Shown here piece after piece: positions 1-8,695 of a stretch of DNA of 26,873 nucleotides. Within the stretch, counting starts at the first letter, position 1; each line of letters opens with the position of its first letter. The notes under the pieces were generated by a model. The model was not told the DNA's origin. It was given only the letters and a program-made list of their open reading frames with translations, and searched no databases. The translations under genes were made by a program, and so were the position numbers. Source of the stretch: JANXQG01 sp037147235 (GTDB lineage Bacteria > Planctomycetota > Planctomycetia > Pirellulales > Thermoguttaceae); contig JBAWVO010000055.1 of the NCBI GenBank assembly GCA_037147235.1, positions 1 to 26,873 on the forward strand, given 5' to 3'.

Positions 1-55
1 GGACGGTCGACATCGAGGCTTTGACGCCGCAGGGACTGGCCCCCTACGATGTGCT
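1..55 (+). pseudogene. ThuA-like gene fragment, exact copy of an internal segment
   Basis: These bases are identical to 6568-6622, which lie inside the ThuA-like gene at 6279-6773. They correspond to the stretch from just after the helix following the core Rossmann strand up to the start of the DVLVLNN strand. Identity stops abruptly after base 55, where the internal copy continues cgtgctc and this one reads atagcac. Nothing upstream is visible, so this may be the end of a longer upstream gene or only a contig-edge overlap. It cannot encode anything useful alone. Confidence 0.8.
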
Positions 56-62
56 ATAGCAC
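51..62. repeat. Perfect 12-bp palindrome at the junction
   Basis: GTGCTATAGCAC reads identically on both strands. It straddles the point (55/56) where similarity to the ThuA-like gene ends, so half of it comes from the repeat and half from the following sequence. It may be chance, a foldback or recombination scar, or an operator for the gene starting at 83; no second copy was noticed. Confidence 0.5.
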
Positions 63-82
63 GAGACAGGGGTCGTGACGCA

Positions 83-1783
83 ATGAACAGAACAACAAGA
101 TACACCGTGGTACTTTTCGCCGCCGCTCTGCTGCTGGCCCAAGTGGCCTGCTTGCAAGGCACGAATGCATCCCCCGCTGATTCTGTATGCGGCTCCAATT
201 CCCAGTGCGAACTAGGCGAGATCATCAAGACCGACGTGTGCGTCTATGGTGCCACGCCGGCCGGTATCGTTGCCGCGGTAGCAGCGAAACAGGAAGGCTG
301 TACCGTCGTGTTGATCGAACCGAGCCGCTGGGTCGGCGGTATTATGGGCGCGGGCATCAAGCCAAAGGAGGATTGCCCGGAGCCACGCGCGGTCGGCGGC
401 TTGACGAAGTCTAAGGTATTTGCGGCCGGAGAAGATCCGCTCAGTATTCGTGCCAACCTTGCACGTTGGCTCAAGGAGGAGCAAATCCCGGTCGTGTTCG
501 AGCATCGCGTCCGTCGCGTGGAAAAGACGGGCCGGCGTATCACGCAACTGCACTTGGAGTTCGCGCCGCCCAATGAACTTGGCGCACCCGCGCCCGCTCC
601 CAAAGCCGTGTCAGGCAAGATCGTCGACGCCAAGGTGATCATTGACGCCAGCTACGAAGGCGATGTCATGGCAGGAGCGGGGGTCAAATACGCCATCGGC
701 CGCGAGTCGGCCGATAAATTCCACGAGAAGCCAGCCGGCGTCGGCGAGCCAACCAATTGGCGGCCAATTGCTCCGTATCGCGAACCTGGCAACCACGCCA
801 GCGGCCTCCTGCCGTTGGTCGAAGCCGATCACGGCAAACCCAGGGGTGCGGGCGACGATTACACGCAGGCCTACAACTTCCGGTTCTACGTCACGAACGA
901 TCCGGCCCGGCGTGCGCCCCTGACGGCACCGGCGGATTACGACCCGGCGCAGTTCGAGTTGGTCGGCCGTTACGTGCAGCAAATCCTGAACGAGGCGGGC
1001 GGCGACCTAAAAAAGGCGATGCCGAAGCTTGCGAGTATCTTCCCCGGCTGGCGAAACAGCGGCGAATACAACTATCAGCGCCAGTCGCTGGTCACGATCG
1101 CACCGCTGGGAGTGAGCCGCTTTTACCAGGACGGCGATTGGCCGACACGCGCGAAGGTTTGGCGTCAACACATTGACTACCTGCGCGGCCTGCATCATTT
1201 CCTCAGCACGGACCCGCGCGTGCCAGTGACGTTCCGCCGGCAGACCGCCGCGCTCGGCCTCGACAAGACGTTGCATCCCGATACGCAGGGCTGGCCGAAC
1301 CAGCTCTACATCCGCATCACGCGACGGATGCAAGGGCCATACATTCTGACGCACTCCGATGTGTTGAATCAGACGCGGGTGGACGATTCCGTGGGCCTCG
1401 CGCTCTTTGGCGTGGACACCTATCCCGTGCGCCGCATTGCGGTGAAGGATCCGAAGACCGGCGCGTTGGGCATCGCCACCGAGGGCAACATGTTCCTCGG
1501 TGGCTCGCGTGGCACGGGACGTCCGTATGCGGTACCCTATCGCGCCATCACGCCCAAGGCGGACGAGTGTGCAAATCTACTCGTGCCCGTCTGTTTTTCC
1601 GCCAGTTACATCGCCTATGCCTCCGCCCGCATGGAGCCGGTCTTCTGCGTGCTGGGTGAGTCCTCCGGTGTAGCCGCTGCCCAGGCCGTCCGCGAGATGC
1701 AGCCGGTTCAGGGCTTGGATGTGAAGAAACTACAGGACCGGTTGCTGAAACGCAGACAAGTTCTTGTTTGGAACGCACGATGA
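83..1783 (+). CDS. Exported FAD-dependent oxidoreductase (FAD_oxidored type)
   Basis: The 566-residue protein starts with a hydrophobic export signal (about residues 7-24, with a poor lipobox-like Cys at 23). A Rossmann dinucleotide site follows at residues 56-61 in the variant form GATPAG, which is typical of the FAD_oxidored family common in PVC bacteria. The strand ending in LIEP closes the ADP-binding unit, and the C-terminal segment ending GESSGVAAA is the second conserved FAD contact. Length fits a complete family member. The substrate is unknown; in clusters with glycosidases and sulfatases a sugar or sugar-derived alcohol is a reasonable guess. It heads an operon, with 19 bp to the likely start of the next gene. 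No strong ribosome site precedes the ATG; only a G-rich patch near 66-71 is seen. A fumarate-reductase-like role is less likely given the family signature. Confidence 0.85.
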   Translation: MNRTTRYTVVLFAAALLLAQVACLQGTNASPADSVCGSNSQCELGEIIKTDVCVYGATPAGIVAAVAAKQEGCTVVLIEPSRWVGGIMGAGIKPKEDCPEPRAVGGLTKSKVFAAGEDPLSIRANLARWLKEEQIPVVFEHRVRRVEKTGRRITQLHLEFAPPNELGAPAPAPKAVSGKIVDAKVIIDASYEGDVMAGAGVKYAIGRESADKFHEKPAGVGEPTNWRPIAPYREPGNHASGLLPLVEADHGKPRGAGDDYTQAYNFRFYVTNDPARRAPLTAPADYDPAQFELVGRYVQQILNEAGGDLKKAMPKLASIFPGWRNSGEYNYQRQSLVTIAPLGVSRFYQDGDWPTRAKVWRQHIDYLRGLHHFLSTDPRVPVTFRRQTAALGLDKTLHPDTQGWPNQLYIRITRRMQGPYILTHSDVLNQTRVDDSVGLALFGVDTYPVRRIAVKDPKTGALGIATEGNMFLGGSRGTGRPYAVPYRAITPKADECANLLVPVCFSASYIAYASARMEPVFCVLGESSGVAAAQAVREMQPVQGLDVKKLQDRLLKRRQVLVWNAR

Positions 1784-1802
1784 AACAAAAGGGTATTCGA
1801 CG

Positions 1803-4052
1803 ATGATCGGCAAAACATCTGCCTGGCCGCTGCGGGTGCTCGCAGCACCGCTGCTGGTTATCGGATTTTCGACGCTCGCGCTTGCCACACCACAGGTGTT
1901 CTGGGCGTCGGACCCCGTCCAGCCTGGGGAAACGGTGTTGTTGCAGGGCTGCGATTTCGCTGCCGCGACGGTCGAGGTGGCACGCCTCGACGACTCCCTG
2001 CCGCGCGGGCCCGGACGCGCGACCGATATCCCACCGTGGACCGCGGCGTCGATCCTCCAGGCAAGCGACTGTTCGCTCAAGTTTGCCCTGCCGGCCGACT
2101 GGAAGCCGGGGGTCTTCGCCTGCCGCGTCAAGGTTCGCCAAGCCGCGTCGGCCGCCGTATTACTCAATGCCCCCGATCCCTGGTGGATCCAGGGCGATGA
2201 AGGCGGTCAGGCGACGCCCGGCGGATGGCTGCGCGTCTTCGGCAAGTCGCTTCGCATCAGCCGCCCGAGCATCGTCCGGCTTGAGCCCGAACGAGGAGAA
2301 CCGACTACGCTGGAAGCGGACGCGCCGGATGGCTATTCCCTGCGTCTGAACTTGCCGGCCGATCTGAAAACCGGGCGATATACGCTCCGTGTTCATAACG
2401 GTTTTGGCGGTGACGCGGCGTGGCGGCTCGCGGGAACCATCAAGGTCGCGCCCTCGCCTGAGTGGCCCAAGAAGGTCTTCAATGTTCTGGAGTTCTACGG
2501 CAAGAACGCCGAAGCCGATATGCGCAAGACGCTCATCAAGTACCAGCCGATCCCCGACCGTACCGAGGGAATCCAGGCCGCATTGAAGAAGGCGAAGGCC
2601 AACGGTGGAGGGATTGTCTACTTCCCACCGGGCCGATATGGGACCAAGACCCCGCTCGACGTGCCGCCGCGAACCGTGCTCAAAGGCGAGGCAACCGGCT
2701 TGGTCGTATTGTGGTGGGGCGCCGGTCGGTTCAACCTTGATGGAGGCGGTGAGGCGGGGCTGGCCCGCAAGAGTGGCGAAAACCGTCTGCCGGAAAATCT
2801 GATCGCCGGGCGTGAGTTCGGCATCGAGGACATGAGTCTGTACTTCCCCTTGGATCACCAAACCTGTATTGCGGCTGGCGACCGTTTCCGCATGCGCCGC
2901 GTCCGCGTCCGCATCGATCACTACTGGACGATGGACGGCAACAAGCGGCCCGAAGGCACGATTGCCCGCCTGGGCAACAACTTTGAAGTTAGCGATTGCG
3001 ACATCGTGGCCAAAGGCACGGGACTCGTCCCCGGCCAGTACGGTGTGATTGCCCGAAATCGAATCCTGGCCGGCAAGACCAATTGTCCCCTGGGTGGCGC
3101 GCGGGAAGTGATCGTCGAGAACAACCATCTGGTCAGCATGTATCCCACGGCGTACATGAACATCGCCGGAGTCGGCAGGAACCTGTACTTCGCCGGTAAT
3201 TGCCAGGAGGCCCTCCAGGCCCACCAGGCCGATTACTCATTCACGTTCGACGCCGGCTGCGCCGCCTATTTCGGCGCGATCTCTGCCATCGACGGCACGC
3301 GACTGTCGCTGGCGGCCGATCCCACCTACCCTCCATGGGCGTCTGAGAAAAGCGACCTCTGGAAGACGGCGATCGTTTGCCTACAGGAAGGCCGCGGTGC
3401 GGGCCAGTGGCGCTATGTCGTCGCCCATCACGGTCGGCATTGGGATGTCGAGACGCCCTTCGCCTGCACGCCCGATGCTTCGTCGATCGTCACGATCGTT
3501 CCCATGAACGGCCGCGTGCTTGTCGTGGGCAACCGCTTTGAAGACGCCAACTGGGTCAACGCGGGCTATGGGACCTCCATCGAAGTCGTCTACGCCGCCA
3601 ACCGCTTGTACCGGTGTGCGCAACTGCTAAACTATGGACTGACCTCCCGCGGCAATTTTCAGCCATCCTGGTACGTCCAGTACCTCGATAATGAGAGCCA
3701 TGAAGGGAACACCATGCTCGACACCGCCGGCTCAATCCGCGACCTGAAAGACTTCTCCGGCGCGATTACTCGCTGCACGATCCACCGCCGCCATCTCGTG
3801 GCCGCGGACAACTGTGGCGGCGTCGGCATTTCCGGCAGGACTCGTGACGTCGTGGTCGAAGGATGTGTCTTTCGCCACCCGGCGAACTTGATCCGCGTGG
3901 AGGGTGACGCCCAGGGCGTCGTGCTGCGCAATAACTGTTTCGAGGCGACCTCCGCGCCGCACTACGAGGGCAATCGACTGCGCGACGCCGTGGTGATTCC
4001 GTACACCGCGTCACGAAACGACAGTAACGCGACCAGCAAGGAAAACCCATGA
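1803..4052 (+). CDS. Secreted right-handed beta-helix protein (pectate-lyase-3 like)
   Basis: I chose the ATG at 1803 rather than the in-frame ATG at 1764, because the later one puts a clean signal peptide at the N terminus and avoids overlapping the upstream gene (749 residues). After the signal come roughly 200 residues of beta-rich, Ig-like sequence, then the Pectate_lyase_3 entry motif: a helix giving GIQAALKKAKANGGG followed by VYFPPGRY at about residues 260-285. Beyond this, short strands with Asn-rich turns (such as NNHLVSM and VEGCVFRHP) fit coils of a beta-helix. Such folds bind or cleave polysaccharides, but no catalytic set is identifiable, so lyase, hydrolase or binding roles remain open. 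The stop overlaps the GH2 start (ATGA), which implies translational coupling. Confidence 0.8.
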   Translation: MIGKTSAWPLRVLAAPLLVIGFSTLALATPQVFWASDPVQPGETVLLQGCDFAAATVEVARLDDSLPRGPGRATDIPPWTAASILQASDCSLKFALPADWKPGVFACRVKVRQAASAAVLLNAPDPWWIQGDEGGQATPGGWLRVFGKSLRISRPSIVRLEPERGEPTTLEADAPDGYSLRLNLPADLKTGRYTLRVHNGFGGDAAWRLAGTIKVAPSPEWPKKVFNVLEFYGKNAEADMRKTLIKYQPIPDRTEGIQAALKKAKANGGGIVYFPPGRYGTKTPLDVPPRTVLKGEATGLVVLWWGAGRFNLDGGGEAGLARKSGENRLPENLIAGREFGIEDMSLYFPLDHQTCIAAGDRFRMRRVRVRIDHYWTMDGNKRPEGTIARLGNNFEVSDCDIVAKGTGLVPGQYGVIARNRILAGKTNCPLGGAREVIVENNHLVSMYPTAYMNIAGVGRNLYFAGNCQEALQAHQADYSFTFDAGCAAYFGAISAIDGTRLSLAADPTYPPWASEKSDLWKTAIVCLQEGRGAGQWRYVVAHHGRHWDVETPFACTPDASSIVTIVPMNGRVLVVGNRFEDANWVNAGYGTSIEVVYAANRLYRCAQLLNYGLTSRGNFQPSWYVQYLDNESHEGNTMLDTAGSIRDLKDFSGAITRCTIHRRHLVAADNCGGVGISGRTRDVVVEGCVFRHPANLIRVEGDAQGVVLRNNCFEATSAPHYEGNRLRDAVVIPYTASRNDSNATSKENP

Positions 4053-5929
4053 TGAACTGCCGAACTCCGATCCGCCTTTCCGTCGCGAGCGTGGTGGCGG
4101 CTTATGTGCTGTGCCAGATGCTGGGCGGGAGCCTGGCGCGGGGCGCATCGCCCGTCTGGCCGCCCGCGGGCGGCCCGCCCATGACGCGGTGGGGCAAGCA
4201 GGTCTCGGTCGACAAACCCGTGCTGCCGGAATACCCTCGCCCGCAACTGGTCCGCCGGCAATGGCTGAACCTCAACGGCCTTTGGGATTATGGCATTGCG
4301 CCCCGCGACGCCGACCGGCCGGCGACCTACGCGGGGAAGATCCTGGTGCCTTTCCCGGTGGAATCGGTCCTCTCGCAAGTAAATCGGCGCATCGACGAAA
4401 ACAGCCGCCTCTGGTATCGGCGAACGCTGTCCATCCCGGCGGCCTGGTCGGGCCGGCAAATCCGGCTGCACTTCGGGGCCGTCGATTGGGAAACGACCGT
4501 GTGGTTCAACGGAAAGCTCCTCGGCACCCATCGTGGCGGCTATGACAACTTCAGTTTCGACATCACTGACGCCCTTACTTCCGGCGGCCCGCAGGAACTG
4601 GTCGTCTCGGTGTGGGATCCGACCGAGGGTGGGCAGCCGCACGGCAAACAGTGCCGCAAGCCCGCGTTCATCTTCTACACGCCCACGACCGGAATTTGGC
4701 AGACGGTTTGGCTTGAACCGCTCCCGCCGGCCCATGTCGAGAGGCTGAAGATGATTCCCGACGTGGACGGCGGCCGGCTGCACCTCACGGTCGATGCGGC
4801 CGGCAATACGTCCGCCGTGAGCGTCGAGGCAGTCGTGACCGCCGCCGGCCACGAGGTGGCCCGCGCGGTCGGCAAGCCGGGCCAGTCGATCGCCCTGCCG
4901 ATCCCGCGGGCACGCCTCTGGTGGCCCGACTCGCCGTTCCTCTACGACCTCCAGGTGACCCTGAAGCGCGGCGGCGAGGATGTAGATACGGTGACCAGCT
5001 ATTTTGGCATGCGCAAAATTTCTCTGGGCACCGATGCAGAGGGTGTCCGGCGGATCCTCTTGAACAACCGGTTCGTCCTCCACAACGGCATGTTGGATCA
5101 AGGTTTCTGGCCCGACGGGCTGTACACGGCCCCCAGCGACGAAGCCCTGCGTTACGACATCGAGATGACCCGCAAGCTCGGCTTCAACATGAGCCGCAAG
5201 CACCTCAAAGTGGAGCCGGACCGCTGGTACTACTGGGCCGACAGGCTCGGATTGCTGGTCTGGCAGGACATGCCTTGTGCCATGGTGCTGTCCAACCCCA
5301 AGGCCGGCAAGACCATCCCGGATATGCCCGTCCAGTTCGAATGGGAATTGCGGCGCATGATCGAAGGGCGGTTCAATCATCCGTCGATCGTGATGTGGGT
5401 GTTGTTTAACGAAGGCATGGGGCTGGCGATGGGCCGCAACACGCCGGAGACGCCCTCGGAGGGGACTCGGGCCTTGCTGCGACGGATGGTCGACGCCGCG
5501 CGGCAGGAGGACGCCACCCGGCTAATCAATCACGAGAGCGGAGCCGGCGGCGGGGCCTGGCAAGGCAAGAACCCCTGGGATGTCGGACTGGGTGACATCG
5601 TCGATTTCCATTGCTACGGAAAATCCGATGGCCCGCTGCCGGAAAAGTATCGCGCCGCGGTGATCGGCGAGTATGGTTACGGCGTCTCGCCGACATCGGC
5701 CTTGCGTCATATTGCGGCGGTGAAAGCGAGCGTCAGCGGGCTGGTGCTCACCCAGATCACGGACGTGGAAAATGAGTCGAACAATGGCGCCTTAACCTAT
5801 GACCGGAGGCTCAAGGGCCGCTCCACGCCTGAGCAGATCCAGGCCCAGTTGCGCGAGGCATTCCGGCCCTGGAACGGTCCCGGTCCCGACCGCCCGGACT
5901 CTCCCGCGCAAGCGGCCCCCGAGCATTGA
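4049..5929 (+). CDS. Glycoside hydrolase family 2 (beta-glycosidase)
   Basis: This is a complete 626-residue GH2 enzyme. After a signal peptide ending near residue 33 comes the jelly-roll sugar-binding domain, with hallmarks such as LNGLWDYGI and VWFNGKLLGTHRGGY. An Ig-like middle domain and a TIM barrel follow. The acid/base Glu is E455 in LFNEGMG and the nucleophile is E541 in VIGEYGYG. The segment SRKHLKVEPDRWYYWADRLG is the usual GH2 barrel strand with a DxxGLLVWQDMPC ending. GH2 covers beta-galactosidase, beta-glucuronidase and beta-mannosidase, and the sequence alone does not decide between them. A purine-rich site (agcaaggaaa, 4034-4043) lies just upstream. It is the last gene of the operon with the FAD and beta-helix genes, so the three probably act on one polysaccharide outside the cytoplasm. 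Confidence 0.92.
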   Translation: MMNCRTPIRLSVASVVAAYVLCQMLGGSLARGASPVWPPAGGPPMTRWGKQVSVDKPVLPEYPRPQLVRRQWLNLNGLWDYGIAPRDADRPATYAGKILVPFPVESVLSQVNRRIDENSRLWYRRTLSIPAAWSGRQIRLHFGAVDWETTVWFNGKLLGTHRGGYDNFSFDITDALTSGGPQELVVSVWDPTEGGQPHGKQCRKPAFIFYTPTTGIWQTVWLEPLPPAHVERLKMIPDVDGGRLHLTVDAAGNTSAVSVEAVVTAAGHEVARAVGKPGQSIALPIPRARLWWPDSPFLYDLQVTLKRGGEDVDTVTSYFGMRKISLGTDAEGVRRILLNNRFVLHNGMLDQGFWPDGLYTAPSDEALRYDIEMTRKLGFNMSRKHLKVEPDRWYYWADRLGLLVWQDMPCAMVLSNPKAGKTIPDMPVQFEWELRRMIEGRFNHPSIVMWVLFNEGMGLAMGRNTPETPSEGTRALLRRMVDAARQEDATRLINHESGAGGGAWQGKNPWDVGLGDIVDFHCYGKSDGPLPEKYRAAVIGEYGYGVSPTSALRHIAAVKASVSGLVLTQITDVENESNNGALTYDRRLKGRSTPEQIQAQLREAFRPWNGPGPDRPDSPAQAAPEH

Positions 5930-6278
5930 AACCCCGACTACACAGATTCATTTGAGGCAAGAATACGCAGTGGATTCACCCTCGTTGCGATAAATCGCTG
6001 GGCTATTCTCAAATTCCACCCCGCATCAGCAGGCGCGCACAAGAATCTACGTAATCGCCCTTGGGTGGTACGGTGATTGTGGGACAAGTGAATTCCTTGG
6101 CCGTCTGCCTGTTCAATGCTGGTTCCCGTTTGAGGACCGCGCAGCATGACGATTCGCGTCCTGTCGCGCTGATAAAAGAAAAGAGTTATGGGAATCGTTG
6201 ACACTAGCAGGCGAACCAAGGTAAGATGCAGGAGAGTTGCGATCAACCGGTGCAACATTACCCCTAGAGAGACAGATT
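5930..6278. other. Intergenic region upstream of the ThuA-like gene
   Basis: No convincing gene is present in this 349-base gap. A small inverted repeat GCGAT-AA-ATCGC sits at 5987-5998. No U-tract follows it, so it is not a convincing terminator for GH2. The only clear element is a sigma-70-like promoter close to the downstream gene. The open frames on both strands lack ribosome sites and recognisable protein character. Confidence 0.6.
6198..6227 (+). promoter_or_regulatory. Sigma-70-like promoter for the ThuA-like gene
   Basis: A perfect TTGACA -35 box (6198-6203) is followed after 18 bases by TAAGAT (6222-6227, four of six matches to TATAAT). The expected start of transcription lies around 6234, about 45 bases before the ATG at 6279, with a GAGAGA ribosome site at about 6266-6271. 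Position, spacing and orientation agree. PVC promoters are not always of this form, so this is a prediction only. Confidence 0.5.
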
Positions 6279-6773
6279 ATGCCAAAGCATGTTTTCTTGG
6301 CTGCCGGCTGCTTCCTGCTGGTTGCAGGGTTGGCCGGCGAGGCCCGAACCGAGAAAATCCCTTACGCAAATTCACAAATCAAATCGCCCGCGGCGGAGTG
6401 GACGGCAAAAATCCAATCGCTTGCTCCCGCAAAGCCGACGGTCGATGCCGTCAAGCGAAAGGTGCTCGTCTTCTCGCTCTTCACCGGTTTCAAGCATGAC
6501 GTCGTTCCGTACGTCGATCGCGTTTTTGAAGTCCTCGGCAAAAAGTCCGGCGCGATGGACGCCGCGCGGACGGTCGACATCGAGGCTTTGACGCCGCAGG
6601 GACTGGCCCCCTACGATGTGCTCGTGCTCAATAACAATTGCTACATCCGCAACTTTTACCCTGACCGGTGGCTGGCTGGCGATCCGCCCGCCGGCGCGAT
6701 GCCCGGTTTACGAATTGGACCCCCCGAAGAGTTCGCACGGCGTGAAACGGACGCCCTCCGCCCAGCGAGTTAA
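6279..6773 (+). pseudogene. ThuA-like domain protein, truncated at the C terminus
   Basis: The start at ATG 6279 is preferred over upstream TTG 6237 because it follows a GAGAGA site and opens directly with a signal peptide (KHVFLAAGCFLLVAGLAG). Residues 60-120 match the ThuA fold: a first strand VLVFSLFTGFKHD, where the KHD tail carries the usual His, and a later strand DVLVLNNNC. ThuA-like proteins are glutamine-amidotransferase-like trehalose/disaccharide-utilization relatives of about 250-300 residues. This one is 164 and loses similarity after about residue 125, ending in an unrelated Pro/Arg-rich tail. The second half of the fold is missing, so the product is probably inactive. The gene keeps its own promoter, and its middle is duplicated at the window start. 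Confidence 0.7.
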
Positions 6774-6806
6774 GCAAGCGAAGGAGAACAATCGCGAGAA
6801 CGGCCC

Positions 6807-8552
6807 ATGAAACGAACTTACATCATCCTCACCGCCTTGCTGCTGACACTGCTGACCGCAATCCGCGCCGCCGATACACCCGCCAAGCCAAACATCTTGT
6901 GGCTCGTCAGTGAGGACAACGGCTGCTTTCTTGGCTGTTACGGCGATCCGATCGCCAAGACGCCGACTCTCGACAAGCTGGCTCGCGAGGGCGTGTTGTA
7001 CGAACGCTGCTTTGCGATGCCGGTGTGCGCGCCGTCGCGGTTCACGCTCATCACCGGGATGTATCCCGTGACCTGCGGCCCGGCGCATCACATGCGGGCG
7101 CAGGGCAAAATCCCATCCTGGCTCAAAGGCTTCCCTGCTTATTTGCGTGCGGTCGGTTACTATACTTCAAACAACGCCAAGACCGATTACAACTCGCCGA
7201 TCAGAATCCCAGAAGCATGGGATGCGTGCAGCAAGCAGGCTCACTACCAAAACCGCGCTGAAGGGCAGCCGTTCTTTAGTGTATTCAATCACGAAGTCAC
7301 TCACGAAAGTTGCCTTTTTCCAAAAGACGAGCCATCGCAATTCGACCCGGCAAAGATGCCCATCCCGCCGTACCAGCCTGACACGCCCGAAACCCGCGCC
7401 GACTGGGCTCGCTACTACACCCGCATGGCGGAACTCGACAAGCAGATCGCGACAAAACTCAAAGAACTCGCCGATGCCGGGCTTGCCGACGATACGATCG
7501 TTTTCTACTACTCCGACAACGGCGGCGTGTTGCCTCGCAGCAAGCGATTCCTTCAGGAAAGTGGAACGCACGTCCCGCTGATCGTCTATTATCCTCCCAA
7601 ATGGCGGCACCTTGCGCCCGCCGCCCCCGGCTCGCGGATCAAGGCCCCGGTCCACTTCATCGATTTTGCCCCGACCGTACTCTCGCTGGCCGGCGTGAAG
7701 ATTCCCGACTATATGCAGGGTCGAGCGTTTGCCGGCCCAGCCAAAGCAGTGCCAAACGAGTTCGTTTTCTGCACCCGTGACCGCATGGACGAATGTTACG
7801 ATATGATGCGCTCAGTCATGGACAGCCGATGGCTCTACATTCACAACTACCGGCCCGATCTGCCGTACGTCCAACCACTCAAGTACATGTTCCAAGCCCG
7901 CGGTTACCAGTCATGGGCGAGTCTTGCCCGCGAAGGCAAGCTCACGCCGGCAACGGCCATGTTCTGGGGAGAGAAACCAACCGAGGAACTCTACGACATG
8001 CTTGCCGATCCCGACAGCATTCACAACCGCGCAACGGATCCGGCGCACCGCAAGACGCTTGATCGGATGCGCACCGCGCTGGCGAAACGCGTGATCGCCA
8101 ACATGGACAACGGTTTTCTGCCGGAAGGTTCGACCCTGGAAGGTTACGACGCCTCGCGAGTACCTGGCGCGTACCCGATTGAACGGGTGTTCGCGCTGGC
8201 CAACCTTGCCTCCGAGCGTAACGCCACCAACCTACCCAAGTTGATCGAGGCACTCGACGATCCATGCGAACCTATCCGCTGGTGGGCGGTACAAGGCTGC
8301 ACGATGCTCCGCGACAAAGCCGCGCCGGCCGAAGCCGCATTACGCAAACGGCTCAAAGACAAATCCGGTGCCGTGCAGATTGCTGCTGCGGAAGCACTTG
8401 CCTGGTTCGGCAAGCTCGACGTCGCGAGGCCGGTGTTGCTGCATTGGAGACAGCAAACCGAAAAGAAACCGTTTGCCGTTCAGGCCCAAAACGTGCTCGG
8501 CCGCCTTGGCGAAACCGCAAAGCCCATTGCAAAAGAACGACGCAACCCTTAA
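6807..8552 (+). CDS. Secreted type I sulfatase with C-terminal HEAT repeats
   Basis: The 581-residue protein opens with a Sec signal (residues 1-21) followed by the sulfatase strand NILWLVSEDNG, whose acidic residues bind the metal. The formylglycine motif is C74-A-P-S-R, the Cys-type signature needing FGE maturation. YYSDNGG near residue 237 supplies the second Asp/Asn metal pair, and the motif pattern is complete. After about residue 455 the chain becomes helical and HEAT-like, with units such as LPKLIEALDDPCEPIRWWAV and AAAEALAWFG. This extension is often seen on PVC sulfatases and may mediate contacts. Substrate is unresolved; a sulfated polysaccharide fits the neighbours. An AAGGAGA site lies at 6780-6786, rather far (20 bases) from the ATG. 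The C terminus ends shortly after a HEAT unit, so slight truncation is possible. Confidence 0.9.
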   Translation: MKRTYIILTALLLTLLTAIRAADTPAKPNILWLVSEDNGCFLGCYGDPIAKTPTLDKLAREGVLYERCFAMPVCAPSRFTLITGMYPVTCGPAHHMRAQGKIPSWLKGFPAYLRAVGYYTSNNAKTDYNSPIRIPEAWDACSKQAHYQNRAEGQPFFSVFNHEVTHESCLFPKDEPSQFDPAKMPIPPYQPDTPETRADWARYYTRMAELDKQIATKLKELADAGLADDTIVFYYSDNGGVLPRSKRFLQESGTHVPLIVYYPPKWRHLAPAAPGSRIKAPVHFIDFAPTVLSLAGVKIPDYMQGRAFAGPAKAVPNEFVFCTRDRMDECYDMMRSVMDSRWLYIHNYRPDLPYVQPLKYMFQARGYQSWASLAREGKLTPATAMFWGEKPTEELYDMLADPDSIHNRATDPAHRKTLDRMRTALAKRVIANMDNGFLPEGSTLEGYDASRVPGAYPIERVFALANLASERNATNLPKLIEALDDPCEPIRWWAVQGCTMLRDKAAPAEAALRKRLKDKSGAVQIAAAEALAWFGKLDVARPVLLHWRQQTEKKPFAVQAQNVLGRLGETAKPIAKERRNP

Positions 8553-8592
8553 TCTGCTGTAAGCACATGTGGAATGAACCAATGGTCTCTAG

Positions 8593-8623
8593 GGAATCTG
8601 CGGATTCCACCCAATCAGGTGGA
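8593..8623 (+). promoter_or_regulatory. Two overlapping small hairpins between sulfatase and sigma factor
   Basis: GGAATC (8593-8598) pairs with GATTCC (8603-8608), and TCCACC (8606-8611) pairs with GGTGGA (8618-8623). The two stems share bases 8606-8608, so they cannot form completely at the same time. There is no U-run, so this is not a standard terminator. It could be an operator or leader structure ahead of the sigma gene, or chance. Confidence 0.3.
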
Positions 8624-8695
8624 GTGCAATAGATTTTTGCCAAGCGGCACCTCACAAGTTCCCGTTTCAAATGTTGATTGATAGTAAGGTGCCAA

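Noticed and set aside
2160..3224. 354-residue - strand open frame across the beta-helix gene
   Set aside because: Antisense shadow in GC-rich sequence; no motif, signal peptide or ribosome site.
3962..5380. Long 472-residue open frame on the - strand across GH2
   Set aside because: It is the antisense shadow of a well-supported GH2 gene with intact catalytic motifs. The translation has no domain character, and long shadows are common in high-GC DNA.
5938..6258. Open frame on the - strand in the gap before the ThuA-like gene
   Set aside because: No ribosome site, composition unlike the real genes, and it covers the predicted + strand promoter. Treated as chance.
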